This document shows, in pieces, positions 34,579 to 41,488 of a DNA stretch of 41,488 nt (positions within the stretch are counted from its first letter, which is position 1; each line of letters begins with the position of its first letter). A model generated the notes under the pieces. The model saw only the letters and a program-made list of their open reading frames with translations, did no database searches and was not told the origin of the DNA. The stretch is taken from NCBI GenBank assembly GCA_948470065.1, contig CAOKNO010000018.1, positions 1 through 41,488 of the forward strand, in the 5' to 3' direction. The stretch is from an uncultured Eubacterium sp. (GTDB lineage: Bacteria > Bacillota > Clostridia > Lachnospirales > Lachnospiraceae). The position numbers and the translations under genes are program-made.

Positions 34579-35265
34579 TCATCCTGTTTGCTGCTTTTCT
34601 TCTTCCCTTTGCCTGCGCTCCTGCATCGAAAAAATGCACCCGCAATAATCCTGGCGGTACATCCCATATTCCGCCGAAAGCTCTACGGAACGTTTATAGC
34701 CATTTTTTTTCTTAAAATCCGAAGCAAGGTACGCCACCCCATATTCCTCTGCCAATCGCTCCCCGATTTCATTCAGCTTATCTGCACGCTTCAAAGGGCT
34801 GATGGTCAATGTTGTGGTAAAATAATCCATCCCCAGTTCCTTCGCATACCTAGCAGCCTCCCTAAGACGCAGCTCATAGCACCGAAAGCACCGCTCCCCG
34901 CCTTCTGGTATTGCTTCCATGCCCTTTGCCATCTCATAAAAGCGTTCCTTCTCGTAAGCCCCCTCTACAAAGCCAATGGGATAACGCCTGGGCGTCTTCC
35001 CTTCCTCCCCAGCGCATACGCCTGCCTGCTCTGAAAAACGATGGATAAACGATTTCTGTTCCTCCACCCGCTTCACATATTCTTCGTCTGGGTATATATT
35101 GGGGTTGTAATACAAAACGCTAATCTGGAAGTACTGCGACAGATACTCCAAGACATAACTGCTGCAAGGCGCACAACAGCTATGTAGCAAAAGCTTCGGT
35201 ATCCATTGCCGCTTATTTTGCCCTAAGATCCGTTGTTCTAGTTCTTTCTGGTAATTCCGTCCCAC
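34579..35265 (-). CDS. queH: Epoxyqueuosine reductase QueH
   Basis: QueH carries out the last step of queuosine synthesis in tRNA, replacing QueG in many anaerobes. The 228-aa protein has the Fe-S cysteine set: C30-C31-A-P-C34 (LLHSCCAPCSSYVLEYL), C126-F-R-C129 and C208-G-C210, as in the DUF208/QueH family. The start is a GTG at 35265 with AAGGAGG 4 nt upstream; the longer in-frame reading overlaps the M15 gene. The tail from residue 215 is rich in Q, R and E. It lies between the M15 peptidase and argH, spacing 31 and 37 bases, so probably in one transcript with them. Confidence 0.93.
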   Translation of the reverse strand: MGRNYQKELEQRILGQNKRQWIPKLLLHSCCAPCSSYVLEYLSQYFQISVLYYNPNIYPDEEYVKRVEEQKSFIHRFSEQAGVCAGEEGKTPRRYPIGFVEGAYEKERFYEMAKGMEAIPEGGERCFRCYELRLREAARYAKELGMDYFTTTLTISPLKRADKLNEIGERLAEEYGVAYLASDFKKKNGYKRSVELSAEYGMYRQDYCGCIFSMQERRQREEEKQQTG

Positions 35266-35296
35266 TTGCCCTCCTTCCCGAGTACTCTCCCTGGCG

Positions 35297-36328
35297 CTAC
35301 TCCTTTTCAAAATGCTGGTAATCCTTGACCGAAGACCAATTCCCGCCCCAGGAAAAACCATATTCCAAAAACAGCCTGCAGCACAAGTCCTCTTTGTCAA
35401 TCTTATAAGGGAACGCCAAGTCCCTGTCTACATATTCCATACTGGCCGCAGGGCTTACCAATAATTCCCCGCCAGATTCCTGCTTCACATAAGGATTATA
35501 CTTAGGATTGACGTCAATGGCAAGCCCCAAAGCATGTTTAGACAAGCGGCTGCTGCCTGCAATCTCACGGTAATTAAAGGCGCAGGTGTTATTATCTTCC
35601 ATAGACAGCACATCGTCCGCCCCATAAGCATCGACTAAGACCATTTTTTCAATCGGATAAGACTGGCGGTACAATTCCGCCATAATTGCCAACACATCTT
35701 CCGCAATCCTTTCGTTTACAATCAGTTCCCCAATATGCACCTGCCCGTCAAACCCCATATGTAGTACCCTAAGATAACGCAGCTCCTCCATGGAAATAGA
35801 AACGGAACCGCCTTCTGGATACGATACGCCTACGATACGCTGCCTTACATCCTCTGGCAATTCCATACTATAAAACAAGCTGTCCTGCATTTCCCCGCTT
35901 AAGCCAGAAACATCCAAAGACACGCCTGCCTCCATGGCGCGGATATCGGAAAGATCCGGCGGCTGCGCCCTCTCGCTGGATTCCTGCGCGTCTTCTGCCG
36001 CAAGGTTCGATCCTTCCGTTTCTTGTTTTGCACCCTCTCTTCCGACTGAACTAGATCCATCCGTTTCTTGGCTTGCTTGCTCCCTTACCAGAACCTCTGT
36101 CCCATCTGTTTCTTGGCTTCCATGCCCCCTTATTGGAACCTCCGTCCCATCTGTTCCCGCTCCATGCTCTGGCACAGAAAGCCCTGATTCCCTTTCCCAG
36201 ACAGGGTTCTCTCCATGCCATAAGCCACTGGCCCGCCATACCAAAACGCCCATGCCTATCCCGCATACAGACAGGATCCTGACAAGGCGCATAACGTTTT
36301 GGCAGTTCCTTTTCCTCTGATTCCTCAT
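35297..36328 (-). CDS. M15 family D-Ala-D-Ala carboxypeptidase-like protein, membrane anchored
   Basis: M15 enzymes of the VanY/DacY type remove terminal D-Ala from wall peptides. The 343-aa protein has an N-terminal membrane anchor or signal (about residues 13-33), a disordered linker with three 15-aa repeats (residues 61-105), and a C-terminal zinc peptidase domain with the motif SKHALGLAID (His265, Asp272) and the third ligand His339 in DYQHFE. Its sequence is closest to the M15_4 group. GGGAGG lies 7 nt before the ATG. The WYL regulator ends 18 bases upstream. Confidence 0.85.
   Translation of the reverse strand: MRNQRKRNCQNVMRLVRILSVCGIGMGVLVWRASGLWHGENPVWERESGLSVPEHGAGTDGTEVPIRGHGSQETDGTEVLVREQASQETDGSSSVGREGAKQETEGSNLAAEDAQESSERAQPPDLSDIRAMEAGVSLDVSGLSGEMQDSLFYSMELPEDVRQRIVGVSYPEGGSVSISMEELRYLRVLHMGFDGQVHIGELIVNERIAEDVLAIMAELYRQSYPIEKMVLVDAYGADDVLSMEDNNTCAFNYREIAGSSRLSKHALGLAIDVNPKYNPYVKQESGGELLVSPAASMEYVDRDLAFPYKIDKEDLCCRLFLEYGFSWGGNWSSVKDYQHFEKE
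36014..36148 (-). repeat. Three 45-bp in-frame repeats in the M15 linker
   Basis: Residues 61-75, 76-90 and 91-105 follow the pattern G-x-x-x-V-x-R-x-x-x-x-Q-E-T-D/E. They probably make a flexible spacer across the wall. Confidence 0.8.
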
Positions 36329-36346
36329 AAAAGATCCTCCCAGGCG

Positions 36347-37321
36347 TTAGGGGGCTTCCTGGATGGAATCCCCCTGCCCACGCATCCACAGTTCGATTCC
36401 TTTTCTCCCAAATACCTCTGCCCGGATGGTAAATACCCCGTCCTCCTCTTTTATAATCTCTGCGGTCGGAAGACGGTCCAGTACAGCCTCAATATTGTTT
36501 CCATTATAACGGAATGTTACCTTCTGCAATTTCCCGCCATACATAAATGGAACCCTTTTTCGGAACTCCGCCTCATTAAACTCCTTGCTATAGGGGATAT
36601 AGAACTTCTCCTTCAATAGCTTTACGTTTTGGATCCGATCGAGACGGTAAATTGTAGGGAACGCATCATCCATTACTTCAAAATGCTGGCGTGAATCATC
36701 CTTGTCATCCAAAAATGCCGTCAGGTAAAAGTAAAATTCTGAAAACAAAATAGCGACCGGCTTTAATTTCCGGTACACAAGCTTTTGATCCATCCCCCTC
36801 TGGTAGGCAATCTCAATATACTCCTTTTTCTGGATGGCCTGCCCAATCGCCCACATATCGTTTATCACATCCTTTTGGTGCTGCAGTTCTATGTAATATA
36901 ATTCCTCCTTCCGTATCAGCTCTTCTACTGCCTTGTACTGTTCCTGCTCCATACCGCAACACTGAAGGAAACGTTCTAAGATCGACCTCATGGTCTGTCT
37001 CGTAAACGCCCTGCTGTCTAACAGGATTTTACAGACTGCAAGGATTTCCCCACCTGTCAGCCATTCGTTATGGTGCGTTTCCAGATAATATTTTTTCTCC
37101 TTCCTGTCATACTCGATTTCTTCCTTCACTCCAAAGCGAGCCCTATTTGACGCCAATACCGCTTTGATATCTTCGATATCCCTTCGGATCGTCCGCTCGC
37201 TCACACCATAATTCTGCGCTTCCCATGCTTTATCGATCCGATGGCCCTTGTTAAACTTATAATACATTTCAAGAACCCGAATCGCCCTATCTGTCTGTTC
37301 CTTCTCTGTTTGTCTTATCAT
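36347..37321 (-). CDS. YafY-type transcriptional regulator with HTH and WYL domains
   Basis: WYL-domain proteins are transcription regulators that respond to nucleic acid or small ligands. The 324-aa protein has an N-terminal winged helix (about 1-65, with YGVSERTIRRDIEDIKAVL), a central helical part and a WYL domain (about 135-230, YIEIAYQRG, KPVAILFSEFYFYLTAFL, YRLDRI), then the C-terminal WCX extension. The ATG at 37321 has AGAGG five bases upstream, and a consensus promoter lies at 37370-37398. It is the first gene of a run toward M15, queH and argH. Its target and ligand are unknown; no defence genes are adjacent. Confidence 0.88.
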   Translation of the reverse strand: MIRQTEKEQTDRAIRVLEMYYKFNKGHRIDKAWEAQNYGVSERTIRRDIEDIKAVLASNRARFGVKEEIEYDRKEKKYYLETHHNEWLTGGEILAVCKILLDSRAFTRQTMRSILERFLQCCGMEQEQYKAVEELIRKEELYYIELQHQKDVINDMWAIGQAIQKKEYIEIAYQRGMDQKLVYRKLKPVAILFSEFYFYLTAFLDDKDDSRQHFEVMDDAFPTIYRLDRIQNVKLLKEKFYIPYSKEFNEAEFRKRVPFMYGGKLQKVTFRYNGNNIEAVLDRLPTAEIIKEEDGVFTIRAEVFGRKGIELWMRGQGDSIQEAP

Positions 37322-37369
37322 CTGTGCCTCTTTTCTTTCCCATAGTCCACACGATCCCACTCTTACCCT

Positions 37370-37398
37370 ATTGTATCCTGTTTCCCAATGCCTGTCAA
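37370..37398 (-). promoter_or_regulatory. Sigma-A promoter of the WYL gene
   Basis: Perfect TTGACA (37393-37398), 17-bp spacer and TACAAT (37370-37375) on the minus strand, 48 bases before the start codon and 17 bases after the stop of the gene upstream. Confidence 0.85.
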
Positions 37399-37414
37399 TT
37401 TCCCACCAGAAGCC

Positions 37415-37885
37415 TTACCGGCTTACAATCCCATCTTGCAGCATGGTGATTGCATACAGATATCCTTCCATAAATGCCATATTCTGGATCTTATCAAGTA
37501 CCTCGTCCAACTTTTTCTCCAATTCTCCCCATTTCTCCATTTCCATTAAACCAACCAGTTCTTCAATTGCCTGGCCAATCCATACTTCATATTCTTCCTG
37601 TTTTACTTCTGTTGTATGCTGAATGCGCTCGTCTTTGTTTCTTTTATTTTGTCCAACACTAGCGCCTTCCCATTCCCAAAACCCTTCTGGCATCTTTACA
37701 GCTTTCTGGTCCTTCTTTGGCTTACCGTCATCCATATTGTCTCTGTCTAAGAATTTAGAACCATATAATTCCCTTATCCTGTCCGCCTTCAGTCCGCCCT
37801 TTGGCTCCTTATTTTCAATATGATCCCCCATTTTCCTTTTCCCATTTCCATCCATATAGCCCTGTCCTGTTTCTCTCTTATCCAT
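37415..37885 (-). CDS. Hypothetical protein, 156 aa
   Basis: I do not recognise a family with certainty. The N-terminal 85 residues are very hydrophilic and low in complexity (K, D, G, E), with the short block ADRIRELYGSKFLDRDN. The C-terminal 60 residues form an amphipathic helical domain (EEYEVWIGQAIEELVGLMEMEKWGELE and MAFMEGYLYAITML), which looks like small helical proteins common in Clostridia. There is no signal peptide or membrane helix. AAGGA lies 8 nt before the ATG at 37885. A TACAAT box overlapped upstream by a palindrome (38001-38033) suggests that it is regulated. Confidence 0.6.
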   Translation of the reverse strand: MDKRETGQGYMDGNGKRKMGDHIENKEPKGGLKADRIRELYGSKFLDRDNMDDGKPKKDQKAVKMPEGFWEWEGASVGQNKRNKDERIQHTTEVKQEEYEVWIGQAIEELVGLMEMEKWGELEKKLDEVLDKIQNMAFMEGYLYAITMLQDGIVSR

Positions 37886-38000
37886 TTCCTTCGTCCTTTC
37901 TCAATGTACAATCCAATTGCCTTTTGTAACTCCATCTATAGGCGAACCGCCTGTTCCCTATGGTACGGGATATGGGTAGCGGCTCTCCCATTCCTTCCTT

Positions 38001-38033
38001 ATTGTACGAACTGTCCATGACAAAATATGTCAT
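38001..38033 (-). promoter_or_regulatory. Promoter/operator candidate of the 156-aa gene
   Basis: TACAAT (38001-38006, minus strand) has no proper -35; instead the palindrome ATGACA-N5-TGTCAT (38017-38033) covers the -35 region. This is the layout of an activator- or repressor-controlled promoter. The leader of about 110 nt to the gene has no known riboswitch. Confidence 0.45.
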
Positions 38034-38058
38034 TCTACAAATTTTTTTTAATATTCCT

Positions 38059-38139
38059 AAAAAAAGAATCCTGTAAAGTAGGATTCTCCGCCTGCAGCGG
38101 GTTGCTTTTGCAATACAAAAAATCCTGCAATGCAGGATT
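38059..38139 (-). repeat. Two hairpins in a 54-bp repeat, both terminator-like on the minus strand
   Basis: AATCCTGCA-T-TGCAGGATT then TTTTTT (38115-38139) and GAATCCT-N7-AGGATTC then TTTTTTT (38059-38086) are related units 54 bp apart. The 80-aa reading frame across them (38035-38277) repeats NPxLQDxxx with an 18-residue period and has no ribosome binding site, so I read it as an intergenic repeat and not as a gene. The rest of 38140-38290 holds nothing I recognise. Confidence 0.6.
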
Positions 38140-38290
38140 CACCACGCCGGAGTTCCATTCTTCCGGCAACACGTTTCTTTTTGTCCACAGCGCCCTAAAT
38201 TGTAAAGTTGCCAGAGCCAGATACCCCGCAGCAAGCTGGCAGGCATGTTTCATCTTGCCATCTATACAAAAATACAATACACTCGTATTT

Positions 38291-38318
38291 TTTACATTTT
38301 TTTCAATATAAGTAGAAT
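38291..38318 (+). promoter_or_regulatory. Candidate promoter of the XRE gene
   Basis: TTTACA (38291-38296), a 16-bp spacer and TAGAAT (38313-38318) on the plus strand. If used, the transcript would carry the whole 141-bp element in a leader of about 280 nt. Confidence 0.45.
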
Positions 38319-38430
38319 ATAGATAATATTAGGTTTTTTTCTACCGATACCTTGACTGTCACCCATATAACACTTCCACTGTGTCGTTCTCCTATGTTAT
38401 GGATACCCATCCGAAAACTTATCTACAGAT

Positions 38431-38571
38431 AGGCGATTGCAAAACTCCCTTTCTAGAAACAGCGGATGTACAATCTGTACAAAAAAAGGGCGACTTGCGA
38501 CGGCATCTGGAGCCCGCTTTTGTATGGATTGTACAGACGCGTCTGTCCCAGAGAGGGTTTTGCAATTACCT
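38431..38571 (+). repeat. Complete 141-bp inverted-repeat (MITE-like) element, copy 2
   Basis: It starts AGGCGATTGCAAAAC and ends GTTTTGCAATTACCT, so the ends form the best match of the two arms. It has the same length as copy 1 and the same central 35 bases apart from a few changes. The decamer ATCTACAGAT lies immediately before it (38421-38430) and again 4 bases after it (38576-38585), possibly a target duplication. It ends 34 bases before the XRE start codon. Confidence 0.88.
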
Positions 38572-38604
38572 AATTATCTACAGATTATGAAAGGAGATTC
38601 CCTT

Positions 38605-38889
38605 ATGTTTGGCGATATTGTCAGGAAACTACGGACTTCCTATAACTTAAGCCAAGTCCAATTGGCAAAAAAACTGACTGTTTCGAAACAGACTGTTTCA
38701 AATTGGGAGAATAACAACATACTCCCATCCATTGAAATGCTGGTTAAAATATCTAAATTCTTCTCAGTAAGTACAGATTACTTATTGGAACTAGACGGCA
38801 GGCAATACATAGAAGTCACGGATTTGACAGATACAGAACGGGCGCATATTCAGCAAATTATCCAGGATATCCTAGGTAAATCGGCGTAA
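38605..38889 (+). CDS. XRE-family HTH transcriptional regulator, 94 aa
   Basis: A small Cro/CI-type repressor. The HTH_3 domain covers residues about 4-60 (IVRKLRTSYNLSQVQLAKKL, VSKQTVSNWENNNILPSIEML, STDYLLEL), followed by a short C-terminal helix (DTERAHIQQIIQDILGKSA). The start is the ATG at 38605 with AAGGAG 8 nt upstream; the frame is open further upstream only because it reads through the repeat element. The gene has its own terminator. Its target is unknown; nothing next to it is an obvious antitoxin or phage partner. Confidence 0.88.
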   Translation: MFGDIVRKLRTSYNLSQVQLAKKLTVSKQTVSNWENNNILPSIEMLVKISKFFSVSTDYLLELDGRQYIEVTDLTDTERAHIQQIIQDILGKSA

Positions 38890-38900
38890 TTTTGCGAAGG

Positions 38901-38932
38901 CAAGCTACGGTGCATGACCTAGCTTGTTTTTT
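38901..38932 (+). terminator. Intrinsic terminator of the XRE gene
   Basis: CAAGCTA (38901-38907) pairs with TAGCTTG (38920-38926), followed by TTTTTT on the plus strand, 11 bases after the stop codon. Confidence 0.85.
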
Positions 38933-39268
38933 CCGCCCCAAGGGGCGGGGTATTCGCACCCCTAGGGGCAACTTGACTAACTTTATCACGGTAACAAAAA
39001 CGGCATGTATCGTTACAGTATCTTGTTATATTCCAACATACAGAATTTGGCATTTTCATCTTATGTCCCTCCCATAGTAAATAAATACCAGAAATTACCT
39101 ATCGACTATTTTATCAATACTTTCGTATGTTGTAAATACTTTCCAATGTATTTTTTCCTAAAATATAGAAATAACCATACGTACGCCATTCAGGAAAGAC
39201 CGTTTTCCTTTGGCACGTGCTAGGAAATATTTCATACAATAAATTAAGTAATTTCTAAGGAGGAATCC
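38933..39268. other. Intergenic region with two GC-rich hairpins, then AT-rich DNA
   Basis: CCGCCCC-AA-GGGGCGG (38933-38948) and CCCCTAGGGG (38959-38968) follow the XRE terminator. The remaining 300 bases are AT-rich and contain no gene, no clear sigma-A promoter and no riboswitch that I recognise; they should hold the promoter of the truncated ABC gene. Confidence 0.6.
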
Positions 39269-39451
39269 ATGGAAACAATATTGGAAGCCAGCCATGTCAG
39301 CTATTCTTACCATACCATGCAGGGAGAAACGCCTGCTTTATCCAATATAAATTTTACCGTCCAGCGGGGTGATTTCCTAGCGGTTGTCGGTCCTAGCGGG
39401 TGCGGCAATGCAATGGTTCTGCTGTGGAAACAACTTACATTATATTTTTAA
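39269..39451 (+). pseudogene. N-terminal fragment of an ABC transporter ATPase, cut in Walker A
   Basis: The first 46 residues (ASHVSYSYHT, PALSNINFTVQRGDFLAVVGPSGCG) are a normal start of an importer ATPase of the nitrate/sulfonate/taurine type. The expected GPSGCGKST is broken after GPSGCG: it reads GPSGCGN followed by 13 unrelated residues and a stop. The catalytic lysine, Q-loop, signature and Walker B are absent, so it cannot bind or hydrolyse ATP. AAGGAGG lies 5 nt before the ATG, so the 5' end is intact. The break near 39408 marks a join with foreign DNA that leads to the recombinase; the rest of the gene is not in this window. Confidence 0.82.
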
Positions 39452-39762
39452 TCCAGCAATTTCCCTTCCAGATAAGACCACTTTAAATAATCTGGATTGC
39501 TATAATATATATTTGAATTAAAATCCGAAATTTCATCACTGATAAAGGAAGAAAACACATCCATCAAAGCCTGTTGAGTTTCGCAAACGCCTATCTTTTT
39601 CCTATACATGCTCCTATTGTAACACAGGCTAGTTTCTTCTAAAAGATTTTCATAAGAATTTCCGCTATCCCACTCCAATATTACATTACGCAATATCACC
39701 ACGTTTTCAAGTATTTTTTCGCACAGCCGATTCTGGATATAACCTGAAATCCAGATCTGGCT
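39448..39762 (-). pseudogene. C-terminal remnant of an unknown gene downstream of the recombinase
   Basis: The frame is open for 104 codons after a stop at 39763-39765, with no plausible ribosome binding site at any start. The peptide looks like real coding sequence (GNSYENLLEETSLCYNRS, CETQQALMDVFSSFISDEIS, NPDYLKWSYLEGK), but I do not recognise the family. It overlaps the end of the ABC fragment by 4 bases in the opposite direction. The simplest reading is a gene that lost its front when the recombinase region was joined. A translation start at the GTG at 39702 would give 84 aa. Confidence 0.4.
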
Positions 39763-39773
39763 TTATCATTTCA

Positions 39774-41426
39774 TCAGATAAAAATATGCGCTTGTTCGCC
39801 ATCCCAGACAGCTTTGTCTAACACCATCCTCAGATACTCCCTCTTTTCTGGGACGCTGAATGTATGGAACAGGCGTTTGAAAGACGAGAGCTGCTCCATC
39901 AAAAATGCAAGCTGCTGCCTGTCTCCTTGGATATTTGTGGCTTCCGTTCCCAACCTTGCTTTTTCCTTCTCCAATGACGCGCATTCCCTATTTAATTTTA
40001 AGGCCTCCTGCTCAATCTGGCTGATAAACTCCTGATCGCCGCTGGATTTTGCTAAAGTGGAGATTAGGTTTTGCACTTCCTTTTTCCGTTTCTGTATCTC
40101 CCGCTCCAAAAGAGCTGCGGACGTCGCTTTTTCTTCTTTTGTATCTTCCACGTGCTCCATGGCTGTTTGCAGCATTTGCTGGATATCAGAGTATTCCTCC
40201 GTATAACGCAATACCTCCCTACATACCAGTTCATCCAAGGTGTTGCCCTGGATATTGGGCACGGAGCATTTCTTTCCGTGGGTCATGTCTTTATAGGGGC
40301 AGAGATAGGAAAATTTACGTTCTCCCTGTTCTGTCAACTGTTTTGCAGAATAATATTTGGGACGCATCAGATGACCGCAGGAACAATGCAGGATTCCTGA
40401 TAAAAGCGCCACCTGATTCTGTGTCTTATGCCAGGTTTCCCCTTTGGAACTGTTTCTTGCAAGAAGTTTCTGGATTTTGGAAAAATCCTTCCCAGAAATA
40501 ATCCCTGGATGTTTCCCTTTTGCCACAATCCATTTTTCCGGCGCATTCTCTTTCTTCTTATACTGTGACGAGGAAGTCTTCGCATAGGCAATCAAACCGT
40601 ATTTCCCATCCGCCTCTTCTTCATCCATACAGACCTGACAGCCCAAATTCCAGAAATACTGGTAAGCTTCCCGATCTGCCCGGCAGTACACGGGGTTGTT
40701 CAGAATATCGCGGATAGCTGTGGTTGTGTACTCATTCCCACGTTTTGTTTTGATCTTATGATTTAAAAAATACCTTACAATCCCCGTAAGGGACTGCCGT
40801 TTTAAATATTCCTCAAATATAAACCGAACCGTCTCCATCTCTTCTTCATCCACAACAAGACGGAAAAATTTTTTATTCCTTCCATTGGTAACGGCCTTTT
40901 CCTCCGATTCCGCGCGAAACCCCAAAGGCGTGTTTCCACCAAGCCATCTTCCCTTCCTTGCAAGCATAACCATATTGTCCCGGACACGTTCTGCAATCTG
41001 CTCCCGCTCCATCTGCGCCAATACCCCGGCAAAGTATAGCATCGCCTTCCCTATGGGCGTGGACGTGTCAAACCGTTCCTTAATACTAATAAAGGAGACG
41101 TTAAGCTTGTTCAACGTCTCCACCAAATTTGCCAAATCCGCTATGTTTCTCCCCAACCTGTCTAGCTTGTAACAGATAAGGTAATTGCAGCCGCCTTTGT
41201 GAATCTCCTTCATCATTTCCTGGAACTGTGGGCGGTTGGTATCCTTCCCAGAATACCCTTCGTCTTCAAATACCGTAATTTGCGCCTGATTTGCCTCTTC
41301 TATATTGAATTGTATGTAATCCCGGCACATGGCTATCTGGTTCTCCACGCTCTCGCCCCTGCCGGTCCATTTGGATTTCCTGCTGTAGATAAAAATATTC
41401 ACTTTTTCATTTCTCCCTTCCCTCAT
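39774..41426 (-). CDS. Large serine recombinase (resolvase/invertase family)
   Basis: Large serine recombinases integrate and excise mobile elements at attachment sites through a 5' phosphoserine link. The product of up to 550 aa has the catalytic domain with Ser15 in IYSRKSKWTGRGESVENQ, EDEGYSGKDTNRP and YKLDRLGRN (residues 1-150), a recombinase domain (about 165-290), a zinc ribbon (CSCGHLMRPKYY and CPYKDMTHGKKC) and a C-terminal coiled coil (about 420-500). The ATG at 41426 has no ribosome binding site; a GTG at 41402 with GGGAG 10 nt upstream may be the true start. The repeat element's right arm ends 10 bases before 41426. No other mobile-element genes are in the window. Confidence 0.93.
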   Translation of the reverse strand: MREGRNEKVNIFIYSRKSKWTGRGESVENQIAMCRDYIQFNIEEANQAQITVFEDEGYSGKDTNRPQFQEMMKEIHKGGCNYLICYKLDRLGRNIADLANLVETLNKLNVSFISIKERFDTSTPIGKAMLYFAGVLAQMEREQIAERVRDNMVMLARKGRWLGGNTPLGFRAESEEKAVTNGRNKKFFRLVVDEEEMETVRFIFEEYLKRQSLTGIVRYFLNHKIKTKRGNEYTTTAIRDILNNPVYCRADREAYQYFWNLGCQVCMDEEEADGKYGLIAYAKTSSSQYKKKENAPEKWIVAKGKHPGIISGKDFSKIQKLLARNSSKGETWHKTQNQVALLSGILHCSCGHLMRPKYYSAKQLTEQGERKFSYLCPYKDMTHGKKCSVPNIQGNTLDELVCREVLRYTEEYSDIQQMLQTAMEHVEDTKEEKATSAALLEREIQKRKKEVQNLISTLAKSSGDQEFISQIEQEALKLNRECASLEKEKARLGTEATNIQGDRQQLAFLMEQLSSFKRLFHTFSVPEKREYLRMVLDKAVWDGEQAHIFI

Positions 41427-41436
41427 TAAATTCTTT

Positions 41437-41488
41437 AGGTAATTGCGAAACCCTCTCTGGGACAGACGCGTCTGTCCAATCCATACAA
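41437..41488 (-). repeat. Right half of the inverted-repeat element, cut by the window end
   Basis: These bases are the exact reverse complement of positions 1-52. The arm reads toward the recombinase gene, so the element, if complete beyond the window, lies just upstream of it. Confidence 0.9.

Noticed and set aside
38035-38277. 80-aa minus-strand gene
   Set aside because: No ribosome binding site, made largely of hairpin repeats and unlike any family I know; treated as intergenic repeat.
38437-38604. N-terminal extension of the XRE regulator through the repeat element
   Set aside because: The repeat merely lacks stops in this frame; AAGGAG and the domain start both point to 38605.
39001-39268. 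Riboswitch upstream of the truncated ABC ATPase
   Set aside because: I looked for TPP, cobalamin, SAM and guanidine-type cores and found no convincing motif.
1-41488. A 41-kb composite transposon bounded by inverted repeats
   Set aside because: The interior is ordinary housekeeping DNA in conserved order, and both ends stop inside the repeat at the same base, which fits an assembly break better.

Overview
The window reads as a chromosomal contig from a low-to-mid GC spore-forming Firmicute of class Clostridia, most likely family Lachnospiraceae; the genus cannot be fixed from the sequence alone. The evidence is the spore protein YtfJ/GerW next to a DUF2953 protein, the Asp23-FakA pair divergent from rpmB, the clostridial rimP-nusA-rnpM-ylxQ-infB-rbfA-nrnA-truB-ribF order, strong AGGAGG ribosome binding sites and a large serine recombinase. 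From 370 to 37885 almost every gene lies on the minus strand; rpmB is the only exception.

Layout, left to right. 1-275: one and a half copies of a short inverted-repeat element, then the terminator of the fakA operon. 370-5013: fakA and asp23, divergent rpmB, a 45-aa membrane peptide, ytfJ, a DUF2953 membrane protein and an unknown 120-aa gene. 5176-11409: a Nudix hydrolase with its own promoter, then a wall-synthesis/division group (transpeptidase PBP, SEDS polymerase, U32 protein, ZapA). 11517-15279: ruvB without ruvA, then pnp and rpsO behind one promoter with RNA structures between them. 15308-18268: a secreted SH3b-NlpC/P60 hydrolase with a consensus promoter and a perfect WalR-type box, and a Na/Pi cotransporter. 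18359-27345: the translation/transcription operon, transcribed from a promoter and hairpin leader in front of rimP. 27374-31669: a mannitol-type PTS locus (dehydrogenase, EIIA, PRD activator, and an EIICB gene cut down to 112 codons by two in-frame internal deletions). 31842-37321: asd, argH, queH, an M15 peptidase and a WYL regulator, with a strong promoter before the WYL gene. 37415-41488: an accessory end with an unknown gene, repeated hairpins, a complete copy of the repeat element upstream of an XRE regulator, an ABC ATPase cut inside its Walker A motif, a headless gene remnant and a large serine recombinase.

The most unusual structure is the repeat element: 141 bp, two imperfect 53-bp arms in inverted orientation, two full copies (66-206, 38431-38571) and three half copies (1-52, 28650-28702, 41437-41488). 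Both window ends stop at the same base of the right arm, in opposite orientation, so the window is probably a whole contig broken at this multicopy repeat. Other points worth following are the miniaturised mannitol EIICB, the WalR box in front of the NlpC/P60 hydrolase, and the in-frame tandem repeats in IF-2, NusA and the M15 peptidase. I found no CRISPR array, tRNA or rRNA, and no recognisable defence system.
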